A stretch of 64,000 nt of DNA from Patulibacter americanus DSM 16676 (lineage in GTDB: Bacteria > Actinomycetota > Thermoleophilia > Solirubrobacterales > Solirubrobacteraceae). The position numbers were made by a program, and so were the translations under genes. Positions 30,648 to 39,764 of this stretch are shown here, piece by piece (position 1 is the first letter of the stretch; each line of letters opens with the position of its first letter). The notes beneath the pieces are model-generated. The model did not search any database and had not been told where the DNA came from. It worked only from the letters and a program-made list of their open reading frames with translations. The stretch spans positions 18,674-82,673 of the forward strand of contig NZ_ATUD01000016.1 in NCBI RefSeq assembly GCF_000420025.1, read 5' to 3'.

Positions 30648-32078
30648 TCAGCCCTCGACGCGGCGGCGCAGCGCCGTCAGGAACTGCGCGGCGTAGAGCC
30701 CGTCGAGCGCGCGGTGGTCCCAGCCCATGCAGAGATGCACCATCGGGCGGATCCCGATGCTCTCGTTGCCGTCGTCGTCCGTCACCACGACGGGGCGGCG
30801 GACGATCGCCTCGAGATCGAGGATCGCCACCTGCGGCAGGTTGATGACCGGGGTGGCCAGGAGGGCGCCGGCGGCCCCCGGGTTCGTGATGGTGAAGGTG
30901 CCGCCGCGGACCTCGTCCGGGCTCAGCCGGCCGGCGCGGGCGCGGGCCGCCAGGTCCTTGATCCGCCGGGCGAGGCCCTCGACGCTCAGGTCCTGCGCGT
31001 CGTGGATCACCGGCGCGATCAGGCCGTCGTCGCCGAGGGAGACGGCGATGCCGAGGTGGACCCGTTCGCCGTAGCGGACGGCCGTCTCGCCGTCGAAGGT
31101 CGCGTTGAGCGCGGGGAACTCCCGCAGGGTGCGGATCGTGTGGTGGGCGAGCAGGGGCAGGGCGGTCAGGCCGCGCTCGCGCCGCTCGCGCTCGATCCGG
31201 CTCATGTCGCACTCGACGACGGTCGTGCAGTGCGCCGCGGTGTCGAGCGAGCGACGGACGGCCGCGCCGATGGAGCGGCGCATGCGGGACGCCGGCTCGG
31301 GGACCCCGCCGAGGTCGGTCGGCACGACGGGCCCCGGGCCCGGGGCGGCGGCGTCGGCGGACGGCGGGCCCGGGGTGGCCGACCGCGCCTCGGACCCCGG
31401 CGGGCCGGGGTCCACCGCGGTCGCCTCGACCGGTGCCGGTCCCGCCACGGGGATCGACGGGTCGTGCCGGTACGGCGACTCCGTGTGCATGAGCGCGGGC
31501 GCCTGCGCGACGGGGGCCTCGGCCGCCGCGAGCACGTCGCGCTTCGTCACCCGGCCGTTGCGGCCGGTGCCCCGCAGCTCCAGGACGTCGAGGCCGTGCT
31601 CGGCGGCGAGGCGGGCGGCGACGGGGGAGGAGCGGCGCAGCGCCTCGCGGCGGGACGGGGCGCCGTTGCTGGGCGTCGACGCCGCGGCGCCCTCGGCGGG
31701 CCTCGCGGTGGCCGCCGGGTCCGGGGTCGCCCCCGGCACCGCGGTGGACGTCGTGTTCGCGGCGGCTGCTGGGTCCCCCACCGCGGCGTCGAGGCTGGGC
31801 GCCGCAGCGGCCGCGACGCCGTCCCTCGCCGCCAGCCGGGCGATGACGGCGCCCACGTCGAGCGTCTCGCCCTCCGCGGCCACGAGCTCCGCCACGACAC
31901 CGGCCGCGGGGGCGGGGCACTCCACGTCGACCTTGTCCGTCGTGACCTCGCACAGGACGTCGTCGCGCTCGACGGCGTCGCCCACGGCCACGCGCCAGGC
32001 GACGACGGTGCCCTCGACCATCGAGGTGCCCATCTGGGGCATCAGGACCTCGACGGTGGCGGCGGACGCGCCGGGCAC
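30648..32078 (-). CDS. 2-oxoacid dehydrogenase E2 (dihydrolipoyl acyltransferase), copy 1
   Basis: A 476-aa E2. One N-terminal lipoyl domain shows the lipoyl-lysine motif EVTTDKVDVECPAP (Lys near residue 50). A Pro/Ala linker follows, then a peripheral subunit-binding domain ([34 protein letters not shown]), a second linker and the catalytic domain ending in CMGWDHRALDGLYAAQFL. The catalytic His-Asp is HRALDG. GTG 32078 is used; ATG 32042 is possible. It follows E1beta by 19 bases in the order E1alpha-E1beta-E2. No E3 is encoded in the operon. Confidence 0.9.
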   Translation of the reverse strand: MPGASAATVEVLMPQMGTSMVEGTVVAWRVAVGDAVERDDVLCEVTTDKVDVECPAPAAGVVAELVAAEGETLDVGAVIARLAARDGVAAAAAPSLDAAVGDPAAAANTTSTAVPGATPDPAATARPAEGAAASTPSNGAPSRREALRRSSPVAARLAAEHGLDVLELRGTGRNGRVTKRDVLAAAEAPVAQAPALMHTESPYRHDPSIPVAGPAPVEATAVDPGPPGSEARSATPGPPSADAAAPGPGPVVPTDLGGVPEPASRMRRSIGAAVRRSLDTAAHCTTVVECDMSRIERERRERGLTALPLLAHHTIRTLREFPALNATFDGETAVRYGERVHLGIAVSLGDDGLIAPVIHDAQDLSVEGLARRIKDLAARARAGRLSPDEVRGGTFTITNPGAAGALLATPVINLPQVAILDLEAIVRRPVVVTDDDGNESIGIRPMVHLCMGWDHRALDGLYAAQFLTALRRRVEG

Positions 32079-32097
32079 CGCGCCCGGGGCCGCGGAC

Positions 32098-33093
32098 TCA
32101 GTAGGCGAGGAGCTCACGCGCGGCCTCCGCGATCCGGTCGGCGGTGGGCAGGACCTGCTGCTCGAGGACGGGGGAGAAGGGGATCGGCACGTCCGGCGCG
32201 GCGACGCGGCGGACGGGGCCGTCGAGGTCCGAGAACGCGCGGTCGGCGACGAGCGCGGCGACCTGGGCGCCCGCGGCACACGTCTCGTTGGCCTCGTCGA
32301 CGATCAGGACCTTGCTCGTGCGGCGCACGCTGGCGAGGATCGCCTCCTCGTCCAGCGGCACGAGGGAGCGCAGGTCGAGGACCTCGACGCGGCCGGGCTC
32401 GAACCTTGCCGCGGCCTCGAGCGCCAGGTGGAGCATCGCGCCGTAGGCCACGATCGTCAGCTCCTCGCCGGCCCGCGCCACGCGGGCGGTGAACGGCTCG
32501 AGGTGCTCGCCGACGGGCACCTCGCCCTTGATCCGGCGGTAGAGGTGCTTGTGCTCGAGGAAGCAGACCGGGTTGTGGTCGCGGATCGCGGCGCTGAGCA
32601 TGCCCTTCGCGTCGGCGGGCGTCGACGGCGCGAGCACCTTCAGGCCCGGGGCGTGCATGAACCACGCCTCCGGGTTCTGGGAGTGGAACGGGCCGCCCGC
32701 GAAGCCGCCGCCCGAGGGCAGCCGCAGCACCATCGGGACGGCGAGGCCCGTCCGCCAGTGCATCTTGCCGGCGACGTTGACGAGCTGGTCGAAGCCCGTG
32801 GCGACGAAGTCCGCGAACTGGACCTCGCAGACCGGGCGCAGGCCGGCCAGCGCGGCCCCGACGGAGGTGCCGATGATCGCCGCCTCGGCGATCGGCGTGT
32901 CCTGCACGCGGTCGGCGCCGAACTCGTCGAACAACCCCTCCGTGGCCTTGAACGCGCCGCCGAAGGCGCCGACGTCCTCGCCGAGGACGAAGACCCGCTC
33001 GTCGCGGCGCATCTCGACGCGCAGGGCGTCCGTGATCGCCTGCAGGTAGGTCATCGTGGCCGTGGCCGGCGCGGTGGTGTCGAGGGTGCTCAT
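32098..33093 (-). CDS. 2-oxoacid dehydrogenase E1 beta, copy 1
   Basis: A 331-aa transketolase-like beta subunit: MTYLQAITDALRVEMRRDERVFVLGEDVGAFGGAFKATEGL, then RVQDTPIAEAAIIGTSVGAALAGLRPV (the catalytic Glu region of E1beta), GGFAGGPFHSQNPEAWFMHAPGLKVLAPSTPADAKG and the C-terminal EANETCAAGAQVAALVAD and PDVPIPFSP. The sequence type is that of branched-chain 2-oxoacid dehydrogenase. Its ATG overlaps the E1alpha stop as ATGA (33090-33093), so the subunits are made in equal amounts. Confidence 0.92.
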   Translation of the reverse strand: MSTLDTTAPATATMTYLQAITDALRVEMRRDERVFVLGEDVGAFGGAFKATEGLFDEFGADRVQDTPIAEAAIIGTSVGAALAGLRPVCEVQFADFVATGFDQLVNVAGKMHWRTGLAVPMVLRLPSGGGFAGGPFHSQNPEAWFMHAPGLKVLAPSTPADAKGMLSAAIRDHNPVCFLEHKHLYRRIKGEVPVGEHLEPFTARVARAGEELTIVAYGAMLHLALEAAARFEPGRVEVLDLRSLVPLDEEAILASVRRTSKVLIVDEANETCAAGAQVAALVADRAFSDLDGPVRRVAAPDVPIPFSPVLEQQVLPTADRIAEAARELLAY

Positions 33094-34229
33094 CGCGGGC
33101 TCCCGGCCGCGGGCCCGGCGCCCTCGATCGTCGTGTCCCCGGCCGGGGGGTCGCCCGCCGCGGCGTCTCCGGCCGCTGCGCCGCTGCTCGTCGCCGCGTG
33201 CCCGCTCCACGGCGCGTCGCCCCGGCCCAGCGGCCGCGGCTCCGTCGTGCAGAACAGGCCCTCGGTGGCCGAGGACGGGTCGGGCAGCGGGGTCGCCAGC
33301 GCGGCCTCCACCGCCGCGTCCAGGCGCGCGAGGACGGCCGCGCGGATCGCGTCGACGTCGATGCCGTCGGCGCGCAGGCGGGCCTCGTAGGTCGCGATCG
33401 GGTCGCGCTCCGCCCACGCGGCCAGGAGCTCCGGGTCGACGTAGCGGGCGTCGTCGTGCGAGCCGTGGCCGTTCATCCGCATGGTGCGGGCCTCGATCAG
33501 GGTGGGGCCGTCGCCGCGCAGGGCGCGCTCGCGGGCGGCGTGCGTGGCGGCGAAGACGGCCTCGACGTCGTTGCCGTCGACCACGACGCCCGGCATGCCG
33601 TAGGCGGCGGCGCGCTCCGCCGGACCGACGGCGAACTGGGCGCTCGACGGCGTGGAGTACGCCAGGCCGTTGTTCTCGCAGACGAGGATCACCGGCTCGC
33701 GGCGCAGGCCGGCGAAGTTCATCGCCTCGTGCCACGCGCCCGGCGACGTCGCGCCCTCGCCGAAGAACGTCAGCGCCACCCGGCGCTCGCGGCGCAGGCG
33801 GAACGCCATCGCCAGGCCGACGGCGACGACCATCATGTCGGGCAGCATCGAGACCATCCCGACCACACCGCGGTCCACGTCGCCGAAGTGCACGTTGCCC
33901 TCGCGGCCGCGGCTCAGGCGGTTGTCGCGGCCCAGGTGGTGGCGGATGATCTCCGTCAGGTCGGTGCCGCGGACGAGGTGCGCGCCGAGGTCGCGGATCA
34001 GGGGCGAGCAGATCACGTCGTCCGGGCCGAGCGCGAACGCGGCACCCACGGAGATCGCCTCCTGGCCGCGGCCGTCGTAGAAGGATCCGGGCGTGCGGCC
34101 CTGCTTGTAGAGGGCGACGCCGCGCTCCTCGAAGGTCCGCATGCCGACGAGGAACCCGAGCAGGGCCTCCCGGTCTGCGCGGTTCAGCGACGGGACGGTG
34201 GACGGCGGGGCGGGGGACTCGGCGAGCAC
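33090..34229 (-). CDS. 2-oxoacid dehydrogenase E1 alpha, copy 1
   Basis: A 379-aa thiamine-diphosphate enzyme subunit. TPP-site residues are GREGNVHFGD, then FFGEGATSPGAWHEAMNFAGLRREPVILVCENNGLAYSTP (GEG...NN motif, the form usual in branched-chain E1alpha), RNGHGSHDDARYVDPE as the phosphorylation-loop counterpart, and YKQGRTPGSFYDGRGQEAISVG near the N-terminus. GTG 34229 is the only start near the conserved region. It is the first gene of the operon and divergent from the ABC-transporter operon across a GntR-like operator. Confidence 0.92.
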   Translation of the reverse strand: MLAESPAPPSTVPSLNRADREALLGFLVGMRTFEERGVALYKQGRTPGSFYDGRGQEAISVGAAFALGPDDVICSPLIRDLGAHLVRGTDLTEIIRHHLGRDNRLSRGREGNVHFGDVDRGVVGMVSMLPDMMVVAVGLAMAFRLRRERRVALTFFGEGATSPGAWHEAMNFAGLRREPVILVCENNGLAYSTPSSAQFAVGPAERAAAYGMPGVVVDGNDVEAVFAATHAARERALRGDGPTLIEARTMRMNGHGSHDDARYVDPELLAAWAERDPIATYEARLRADGIDVDAIRAAVLARLDAAVEAALATPLPDPSSATEGLFCTTEPRPLGRGDAPWSGHAATSSGAAAGDAAAGDPPAGDTTIEGAGPAAGSPR

Positions 34230-34405
34230 GACGGGCCCGATTCTGCCCCATCGGGAGGCGGTCGCGGAGGCCGCCCGGGGACGGGAATCCCCTGCTGTAC
34301 CGGGGGTTTGCGTGGGGTACGGCCGCCGGTATCGACGGCGGTACGCGGAGGGGCATGAGGGGGCCCCAGGGCTCGCCCGCCGGAGGGGTCCGTGGCGCAT
34401 CCGCC

Positions 34406-34434
34406 TTGACGCCATCCTGCATCCTGGATACAAA
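34406..34434 (+). promoter_or_regulatory. Promoter of the peptide-ABC/catabolic operon
   Basis: TTGACG (34406-34411), 17 bases, TACAAA (34429-34434): a good sigma70-type promoter and one of the best in the window. The transcript leader would be about 66 bases to GTG 34507, with AAAGG before the start. Confidence 0.6.
34418..34432. promoter_or_regulatory. GntR/FCD-type operator overlapping the promoter
   Basis: TGCATCC-T-GGATACA is a 15-bp palindrome with 6 of 7 pairs matching. It covers the end of the -35/-10 spacer and part of the -10. Its size and TGNATCC...GGATNCA form suit GntR-family FCD regulators. One such regulator is encoded in this operon at 40984, so autoregulation is likely. Confidence 0.5.
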
Positions 34435-34506
34435 AGGCCTGTGCTGTTCGTCACGCAGGTCCGGCGAAGCACGGCCCGCCAGGTCCTCCGTCACAAAGGT
34501 GCCGCT

Positions 34507-36024
34507 GTGCCCCGATTCGTTCCCCAAGCCACTGCACTGCTCGCCGCCGGCGCGCTCTCCGCCTCGCTCGCCGCCTGCGGTGGCACGAGCACGAGCTCGA
34601 GCGGGGGCGGGGACGGCGCGAAGGAGCAGAACGTCGCCATCGGCCTCACGGTCGAGCCGGAGAACCTCGACTTCAGCACCACGGACGGCACGGGCATCCC
34701 CGAGGCGATGCTCGTCAACGTCTACGAGGGCCTGGTGAAGCTCGACCAGGACGGCAAGATCGTCCCGCTGCTCGCGAAGTCGTGGGAGATCAGCGACGAC
34801 CGCAAGACCTACACCTTCGAGCTGCAGGAGAACGCGAAGTTCTCCAACGGGTCGCCGTTCGACGCCGAGGCCGTGAAGTTCTCGATCGACCGCGTGAAGA
34901 GCGACGACTGGAAGGTCTCGCTCAAGTCGAACATGGACGTCGTCCGGCGCGTGAAGGTGCTCTCGCCGACGAAGGTCGCCGTCGAGCTGAAGAAGCCGTC
35001 GAACGGCTGGCTCTTCCAGATGACCACCCGCATCGGCGCGATGTACACGCCCGACGGCGTGGACGACCTGCCGACGAAGCCCGTCGGCACGGGCCCCTAC
35101 GTGCTTAAGCGCCGCACCCGCGGCGACTCCATCGTCCTGGCCCAGAACCCCGCCTACTGGGGCGACAAGCCGGCGATGAAGGAGGTCACGCTGAAGTACT
35201 TCAAGGACGGCACCGCGCTGAACAACGCCATGCTCTCCGGCGCGATCGACGTCGTGGGCGACGTCCAGGCCCCCGACTCGCTCTCGCAGTTCGAGGGCGA
35301 CGACCGCTTCGTGGTCACCGAGGGCACCACGAACGGCGAGCTGACGATGGCGCTGAACAACGCCAGCGGTCCGATGAAGGACCCGAAGGTCCGCGAGGCC
35401 ATCAGCCTCGGCATCGACCGGGACGCCGTGCGCAAGGCCGCCTGGGCCGGTCGCGGCACGCCGATCGGCAGCATGGTCCCGCCGACGGACCCCTGGTACG
35501 AGGACCTGAAGGCCGCGCACCCCTACGACGCCGCGAAGGCCAAGGCGCTCCTGGCGCAGGCCGGCAAGTCCAACCTGAAGCTGCGCTTCCGCATCCCGAA
35601 CCTGCCCTACGCCGTCGCCCCGGCGCAGGTCGTCAAGTCGCAGCTCGAGAAGATCGGCGTCGACGCCGACATCGAGATCCTGGAGTACCCGGCCCGCTGG
35701 CTCGCCGAGGTCTTCACGAAGAAGGACTACGACATGTCGCTCGTGCGCCACACGGAGCCGCGCGACATCGTGACCTTCGGCAACGAGGACTACTACTGGG
35801 GCTACGACAACGCCCAGGTGCAGTCGCTGCTGGCGAAGGCCGACTCCGGCACGGAGGAGGAGCAGGTGGCCGACATGAAGCAGGTCGCCCGCAAGATCTC
35901 CGAGGACAACGCCGCGATCTGGCTCTACCTCATGCCGAGCCTGCTCGTGGCGGACAAGGACGTGAAGGGCCTGCCGAAGAACCGCGTCAGCGAGGCCCTC
36001 GACGTCACCACGATCTCCCGCTAG
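34507..36024 (+). CDS. ABC transporter substrate-binding lipoprotein, family 5 (peptide)
   Basis: A 505-aa exported lipoprotein. The signal peptide ends in the lipobox LAAC (SLAACGGTSTSSSG), giving a diacylglycerol-Cys at about residue 24. The SBP_bac_5 fold is evident from LTVEPENLDF, YEGLVKLDQDGKIVPLLAKSWEISDDRKTYTFEL, KFSNGSPFDAEAVKFSIDRV, KPVGTGPYVLKR, NPAYWGDKP and REAISLGIDRDAVRK. These proteins bind di- or oligopeptides, nickel or related solutes; the following M20 peptidase favours peptides or acyl-amino acids. GTG 34507 has AAAGG upstream. Confidence 0.92.
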   Translation: MPRFVPQATALLAAGALSASLAACGGTSTSSSGGGDGAKEQNVAIGLTVEPENLDFSTTDGTGIPEAMLVNVYEGLVKLDQDGKIVPLLAKSWEISDDRKTYTFELQENAKFSNGSPFDAEAVKFSIDRVKSDDWKVSLKSNMDVVRRVKVLSPTKVAVELKKPSNGWLFQMTTRIGAMYTPDGVDDLPTKPVGTGPYVLKRRTRGDSIVLAQNPAYWGDKPAMKEVTLKYFKDGTALNNAMLSGAIDVVGDVQAPDSLSQFEGDDRFVVTEGTTNGELTMALNNASGPMKDPKVREAISLGIDRDAVRKAAWAGRGTPIGSMVPPTDPWYEDLKAAHPYDAAKAKALLAQAGKSNLKLRFRIPNLPYAVAPAQVVKSQLEKIGVDADIEILEYPARWLAEVFTKKDYDMSLVRHTEPRDIVTFGNEDYYWGYDNAQVQSLLAKADSGTEEEQVADMKQVARKISEDNAAIWLYLMPSLLVADKDVKGLPKNRVSEALDVTTISR

Positions 36025-36065
36025 CCGATGACCCGCCTCGGCCACACGCGCAAGGGGGTCGGCAC

Positions 36066-37010
36066 GTGCTGCTGACCGTCCTGCGCCGGACCGCCGTCTT
36101 CGTCGCCTCGATCGTGGCGGCGTCGGTCCTCGTGTTCCTGTTCATGGCCGTCCTCCCCGGGGACGCGGCCGAGGTCTCCCTGGGCACGAACGCCACGCCC
36201 GAGGCGGTGGCCGCGGTGCGGGCCGAGTTCGGGACGGACCGCCCGCTGCCCACCCAGTACGTCGACTGGGCCGGCGGGCTGCTCACGGGCGACTTCGGGC
36301 GCTCGCTCATCAGCCGCGAGTCCGTCACGGCCCAGATCTCCGACCGCCTGCAGGTCACGATGATCCTGGTCTTCGCCGCGATGGTCGTCTCGCTGCTGAT
36401 CGCGCTGCCCCTCGGCACGCTGGCCGCCGCGCGGCACCAGCGGGGGAGCGGCTTGGCGCTCTCGGGCGTCAGCCAGCTCGGCGCCGCGGTGCCCGCGTTC
36501 CTCGCCGGCATCCTGCTCGTCGCGCTCTTCTCCGTGACGCTCGGCTGGTTCCCGTCCTCGGGCTGGACCGCGCCCGACGACGACTTCGTCGGATTCCTGC
36601 GGCAGCTCGCGCTGCCCGCGATCTCGCTCGGGCTCGTCGAGGGCGCGGTGCTCACGCGCTACGTCCGCTCCGCCGTGCTCGAGGTGCTGCGCGAGGACTT
36701 CCTGCGCACCGCCCGGGCCAAGGGGCTCACGCGCTCGCAGGCGCTCGTCCGCCACGGGCTGCGCAACGCCGCGATCCCCGTCGTCACCGTCCTCGGGCTC
36801 CAGCTGGCCGCGCTGCTGATCGGCGCGGTCGTGATCGAGCGCGTCTACGTCATTCCCGGCCTGGGCAGCCTGCTGCTCGACGGCGTCTCGAGCCGCGACC
36901 TGCTGCTCGTGCAGGGCGTCGTGATGGTGCTCGTCGTCGCGGTCCTGCTCATCAACTACGTCGTCGACCTGCTGTACACGGTCATCGACCCCCGTCTGCG
37001 CGGCTCCTGA
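36066..37010 (+). CDS. ABC transporter permease, DppB type
   Basis: A 314-aa permease with six helices. Features of the DppB/OppB group: LLTVLRRTAVFVASIVAASVLVFLFMAVLPGD at the N-terminus, the periplasmic GTNATPEAVAAVRAEFGTDRPLPTQYVDW, and the cytoplasmic EAA loop RTARAKGLTRSQALVRHGLRNAAIPV. GTG 36066 has AAGGGGG 8 bases ahead. It is the second gene of the operon, 41 bases after the binding protein. Confidence 0.93.
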   Translation: MLLTVLRRTAVFVASIVAASVLVFLFMAVLPGDAAEVSLGTNATPEAVAAVRAEFGTDRPLPTQYVDWAGGLLTGDFGRSLISRESVTAQISDRLQVTMILVFAAMVVSLLIALPLGTLAAARHQRGSGLALSGVSQLGAAVPAFLAGILLVALFSVTLGWFPSSGWTAPDDDFVGFLRQLALPAISLGLVEGAVLTRYVRSAVLEVLREDFLRTARAKGLTRSQALVRHGLRNAAIPVVTVLGLQLAALLIGAVVIERVYVIPGLGSLLLDGVSSRDLLLVQGVVMVLVVAVLLINYVVDLLYTVIDPRLRGS

Positions 37011-37041
37011 TGCCCGCCCGTTCCCCCTCGGAGGTGGTGCG

Positions 37042-37929
37042 ATGAGCACCGGTGTCGCCGGCATGGCGCCGGACGTCCAGGAGCCCGCCGTCGTCGCGAC
37101 GCCGCGGCGCCGGCGGCCGATGACGCCCAGCATGCGGATCGGCCTGACGCTCGTCGGCCTGATCGCGCTACTCGCCCTCGTCTCGTTCGTCTGGACCCCC
37201 TACGACCCGACCGCCATCGACGCCGACGCGCGCCTGACCGGCTCGAGCGCCAGCCACATCCTCGGCACGGACAAGTTCGGCCGCGACGTGCTCAGCCAGA
37301 TCATGTGGGGCGCGCGGACGACGCTGTTCGTCGGCGTCGTCGCCGTCGGCGTGGCCGCGCTGCTCGGCACGCCGCTCGGCGTGCTCGCCGGGATGGCCCC
37401 GCGGGGGGTCGACCAGTTCATCATGCGCGCCTGCGACCTGCTGCTGGCGTTCCCGGCGCTGCTGCTGGCGATCATGTTCGGCGCGGTCTTCAGCGCCAGC
37501 ACGCTGACCGCGATGCTGGCCATCGGCCTGGCGACGGTGCCGGCGTTCGCCCGCATCGCCCGCGGCGGGACCCTGCAGGTGGTGCGCTCGGAGTACGTGC
37601 TGGCCGCGCGCTCCGCCGGCCGCTCCCGCTGGGCGATCGCCCGCCGCCACGTGCTGCCGAACATCGCCCCGCTGCTCATCGTGCAGTCGTCCGTGGCGTT
37701 CGGCATCGCCGTCCTGGCCGAGGCGGCGCTCTCGTTCCTCGGGTTCGGCACGAAGCCGCCGAACCCGTCCTGGGGCCGGATGCTCCAGGAGTCGCAGGAG
37801 ACGCTGCACTCCACCCCGATGCTCTCCGTCTGGCCCGGCCTGGCGATCGCCCTGGCGGTGCTCGGCTTCAACATGCTCGGCGACGGGCTCCGCGACCGCT
37901 TCGATCCCCGACTGGACGACCGCCGATGA
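37042..37929 (+). CDS. ABC transporter permease, DppC type
   Basis: A 295-aa permease of the DppC/OppC group. A cytoplasmic N-terminus (residues 1-32) leads into the first helix. DPTAIDADARLTGSSASHILGTDKFGRDVLSQIMWGARTTLFVG is the family signature (GTDxxGRD), and the EAA loop is VLAARSAGRSRWAIARRHVLPNIAP. ATG 37042 has GGAGGTG upstream. It ends in an ATGA overlap with the ATPase gene. Confidence 0.93.
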   Translation: MSTGVAGMAPDVQEPAVVATPRRRRPMTPSMRIGLTLVGLIALLALVSFVWTPYDPTAIDADARLTGSSASHILGTDKFGRDVLSQIMWGARTTLFVGVVAVGVAALLGTPLGVLAGMAPRGVDQFIMRACDLLLAFPALLLAIMFGAVFSASTLTAMLAIGLATVPAFARIARGGTLQVVRSEYVLAARSAGRSRWAIARRHVLPNIAPLLIVQSSVAFGIAVLAEAALSFLGFGTKPPNPSWGRMLQESQETLHSTPMLSVWPGLAIALAVLGFNMLGDGLRDRFDPRLDDRR

Positions 37930-39764
37930 GCGCCGCCGACGCCCCCGTCCCCGCCGGCGCGACCGACGGGCCCGCGCCCGTGATCGCCCCCGTCCTCCAG
38001 GTCTCCGACCTGCAGGTCAAGACCGCCCACACCACGCTGTTGCACGACATGCATTTCACCCTCGGCGCCGGCGAGCGCCTCGGGATCATCGGCGAGTCCG
38101 GTTCGGGCAAGTCGCTGACGGTGCTCTCGGCCATGGGGCTCCTGCCCGACGGGCTCACCGCCGAGGGGTCCGTGCGGTTGAGCGGCTGCGACCACGACCT
38201 CGTGGGCGCGACCGAGGCGCAGATGGCCCGCATCCGCGGGCAGCGGATGAGCATGGTCTTCCAGGAGCCGATGACGGCCCTGAACCCGCTCATGCGCGTC
38301 GGCGCCCAGGTCGCCGAGGTGATGCTGCTGCACGGCAAGCACAGCGACAAGCGCGCGGCGGCCGCCGACGCGGTCGAGATGCTGCGCCGGGTCCGGATCC
38401 CCGACCCGCAGGCGACCGCCCGGGCCTACCCGCACCAGCTCAGCGGCGGCCAGCGCCAGCGCGTGATGCTGGCCATGGCGCTGAGCAACGACCCGGCCGT
38501 GCTGATCTGCGACGAGCCGACGACGGCGCTCGACGTGACGGTCCAGGAGCAGATGCTCGACCTGATCCGCGAGGGCGTCGCCGACCACGACGCGGCACTG
38601 CTCTTCATCACCCACGACCTCGCCGTCGTCGCCAGCGTCTGCGACCGCGTGCTCGTCCTGCACGACGGGCGGATCGTGGAGGAGGGCCCCGTCGCCCGCG
38701 TCTTCACGACCCCCGAGCACCCCTACACCCAGAGCCTGCTGGCGGCGTCGGACCTGGAGAGCGGCGGGCGCGGCGAGCGGCTGCGCAACGCGGGGGAGGC
38801 CCGGACGGCCGCCGCGCCGTCCGCCCCCGCCCCGTCCGGGGTGGCCCCGTCCGCCGGCGCCCCGTCCACCACCGCGGCCCATGGCCGCCCCGGCCGTGCC
38901 GCGCACGCCGCCGAGGCCGACGAGGGCGACGGCCCGCTCATCACCGTCCGCGGCGTCGAGCGCAGCTACCGCCGCCCGCGGACCTCGCTGCGGCGCCCGG
39001 CGCCCGAGGTCCGCGCGCTGCGGGGCATCGACCTCGACATCCACGCGGGCCAGCGGTTCGGGATCGTCGGCGAGTCGGGCTCGGGCAAGTCGACGCTGAT
39101 CCGGCTCATCGCCGGGCTGGACCAGCCCACGGCCGGCTCCATCCGCTTCGCCGGGCAGGAGATCGCGGGGCGCAAGGAGCGCGACCTGACGTTCCTGCGC
39201 CGCGACCTGCAGATGGTGTTCCAGGACCCGATGGGCTCGCTCGACCCGCGGATGCGCGTGCAGGACGTGATCGCCGAGCCGCTCGTCGCGCAGGGCGCGC
39301 CGGCCGCGGAGCAGCGGGCCCGCGTGGCCGAGCTGCTCGAGGCCGTCCGCCTGCCGGCCGACGCCGCGACGCGGTACCCGCACCAGTTCTCCGGCGGCCA
39401 GCGGCAGCGGATCTCGATCGCCCGTGCGCTCTCCGTCCGGCCGCGGGTGCTCGTGGCCGACGAGGCGGTCTCGGCGCTCGACGTGTCCGTGCGGGCCCAG
39501 ATCCTGGACCTGATCACCGACCTCGTCGAGCAGTACGGGCTCACCCTGATCTTCGTCTCGCACGACCTCTCCGTCATCCGCCACGTCTGCGACGCCGTCG
39601 CGGTCATGCGCAACGGCGTGGTCGTCGAGAGCGGAGCGACGGAGCAGGTCTACACCCACCCGGCGCACGCCTACACGCAGGAGCTGCTCGCGGCCGTCCC
39701 CACGCTCGAGCGGTCCCTGCGCGCCCACGGCGTCCACGACTCCCAGGAGGTGCTCGGCCGATGA
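37926..39764 (+). CDS. Fused dual ABC ATPase, DppD-DppF type
   Basis: A 612-aa protein holding two complete nucleotide-binding domains. Domain 1: Walker A GESGSGKS, signature LSGGQRQRV, Walker B VLICDEPTTALD, closed by the EHPYTQSLL region. A Pro/Ala/Ser linker follows (about residues 285-335). Domain 2: Walker A GESGSGKST, signature FSGGQRQRI, VLVADEAVSALD and a second HAYTQELL. In E. coli the two halves are separate proteins (DppD and DppF). Domain 2 has Ala in place of the usual Pro after the catalytic Glu (DEAVS rather than DEPxS), as some DppF proteins do. The start and the next gene's start both lie in ATGA overlaps. Confidence 0.93.
   Translation: MSAADAPVPAGATDGPAPVIAPVLQVSDLQVKTAHTTLLHDMHFTLGAGERLGIIGESGSGKSLTVLSAMGLLPDGLTAEGSVRLSGCDHDLVGATEAQMARIRGQRMSMVFQEPMTALNPLMRVGAQVAEVMLLHGKHSDKRAAAADAVEMLRRVRIPDPQATARAYPHQLSGGQRQRVMLAMALSNDPAVLICDEPTTALDVTVQEQMLDLIREGVADHDAALLFITHDLAVVASVCDRVLVLHDGRIVEEGPVARVFTTPEHPYTQSLLAASDLESGGRGERLRNAGEARTAAAPSAPAPSGVAPSAGAPSTTAAHGRPGRAAHAAEADEGDGPLITVRGVERSYRRPRTSLRRPAPEVRALRGIDLDIHAGQRFGIVGESGSGKSTLIRLIAGLDQPTAGSIRFAGQEIAGRKERDLTFLRRDLQMVFQDPMGSLDPRMRVQDVIAEPLVAQGAPAAEQRARVAELLEAVRLPADAATRYPHQFSGGQRQRISIARALSVRPRVLVADEAVSALDVSVRAQILDLITDLVEQYGLTLIFVSHDLSVIRHVCDAVAVMRNGVVVESGATEQVYTHPAHAYTQELLAAVPTLERSLRAHGVHDSQEVLGR

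Noticed and set aside
32098..36045. 1315-aa minus-strand frame running from E1beta across the ABC binding protein
   Set aside because: Only its last 332 codons are E1beta. The rest is antisense to a clear lipoprotein gene.
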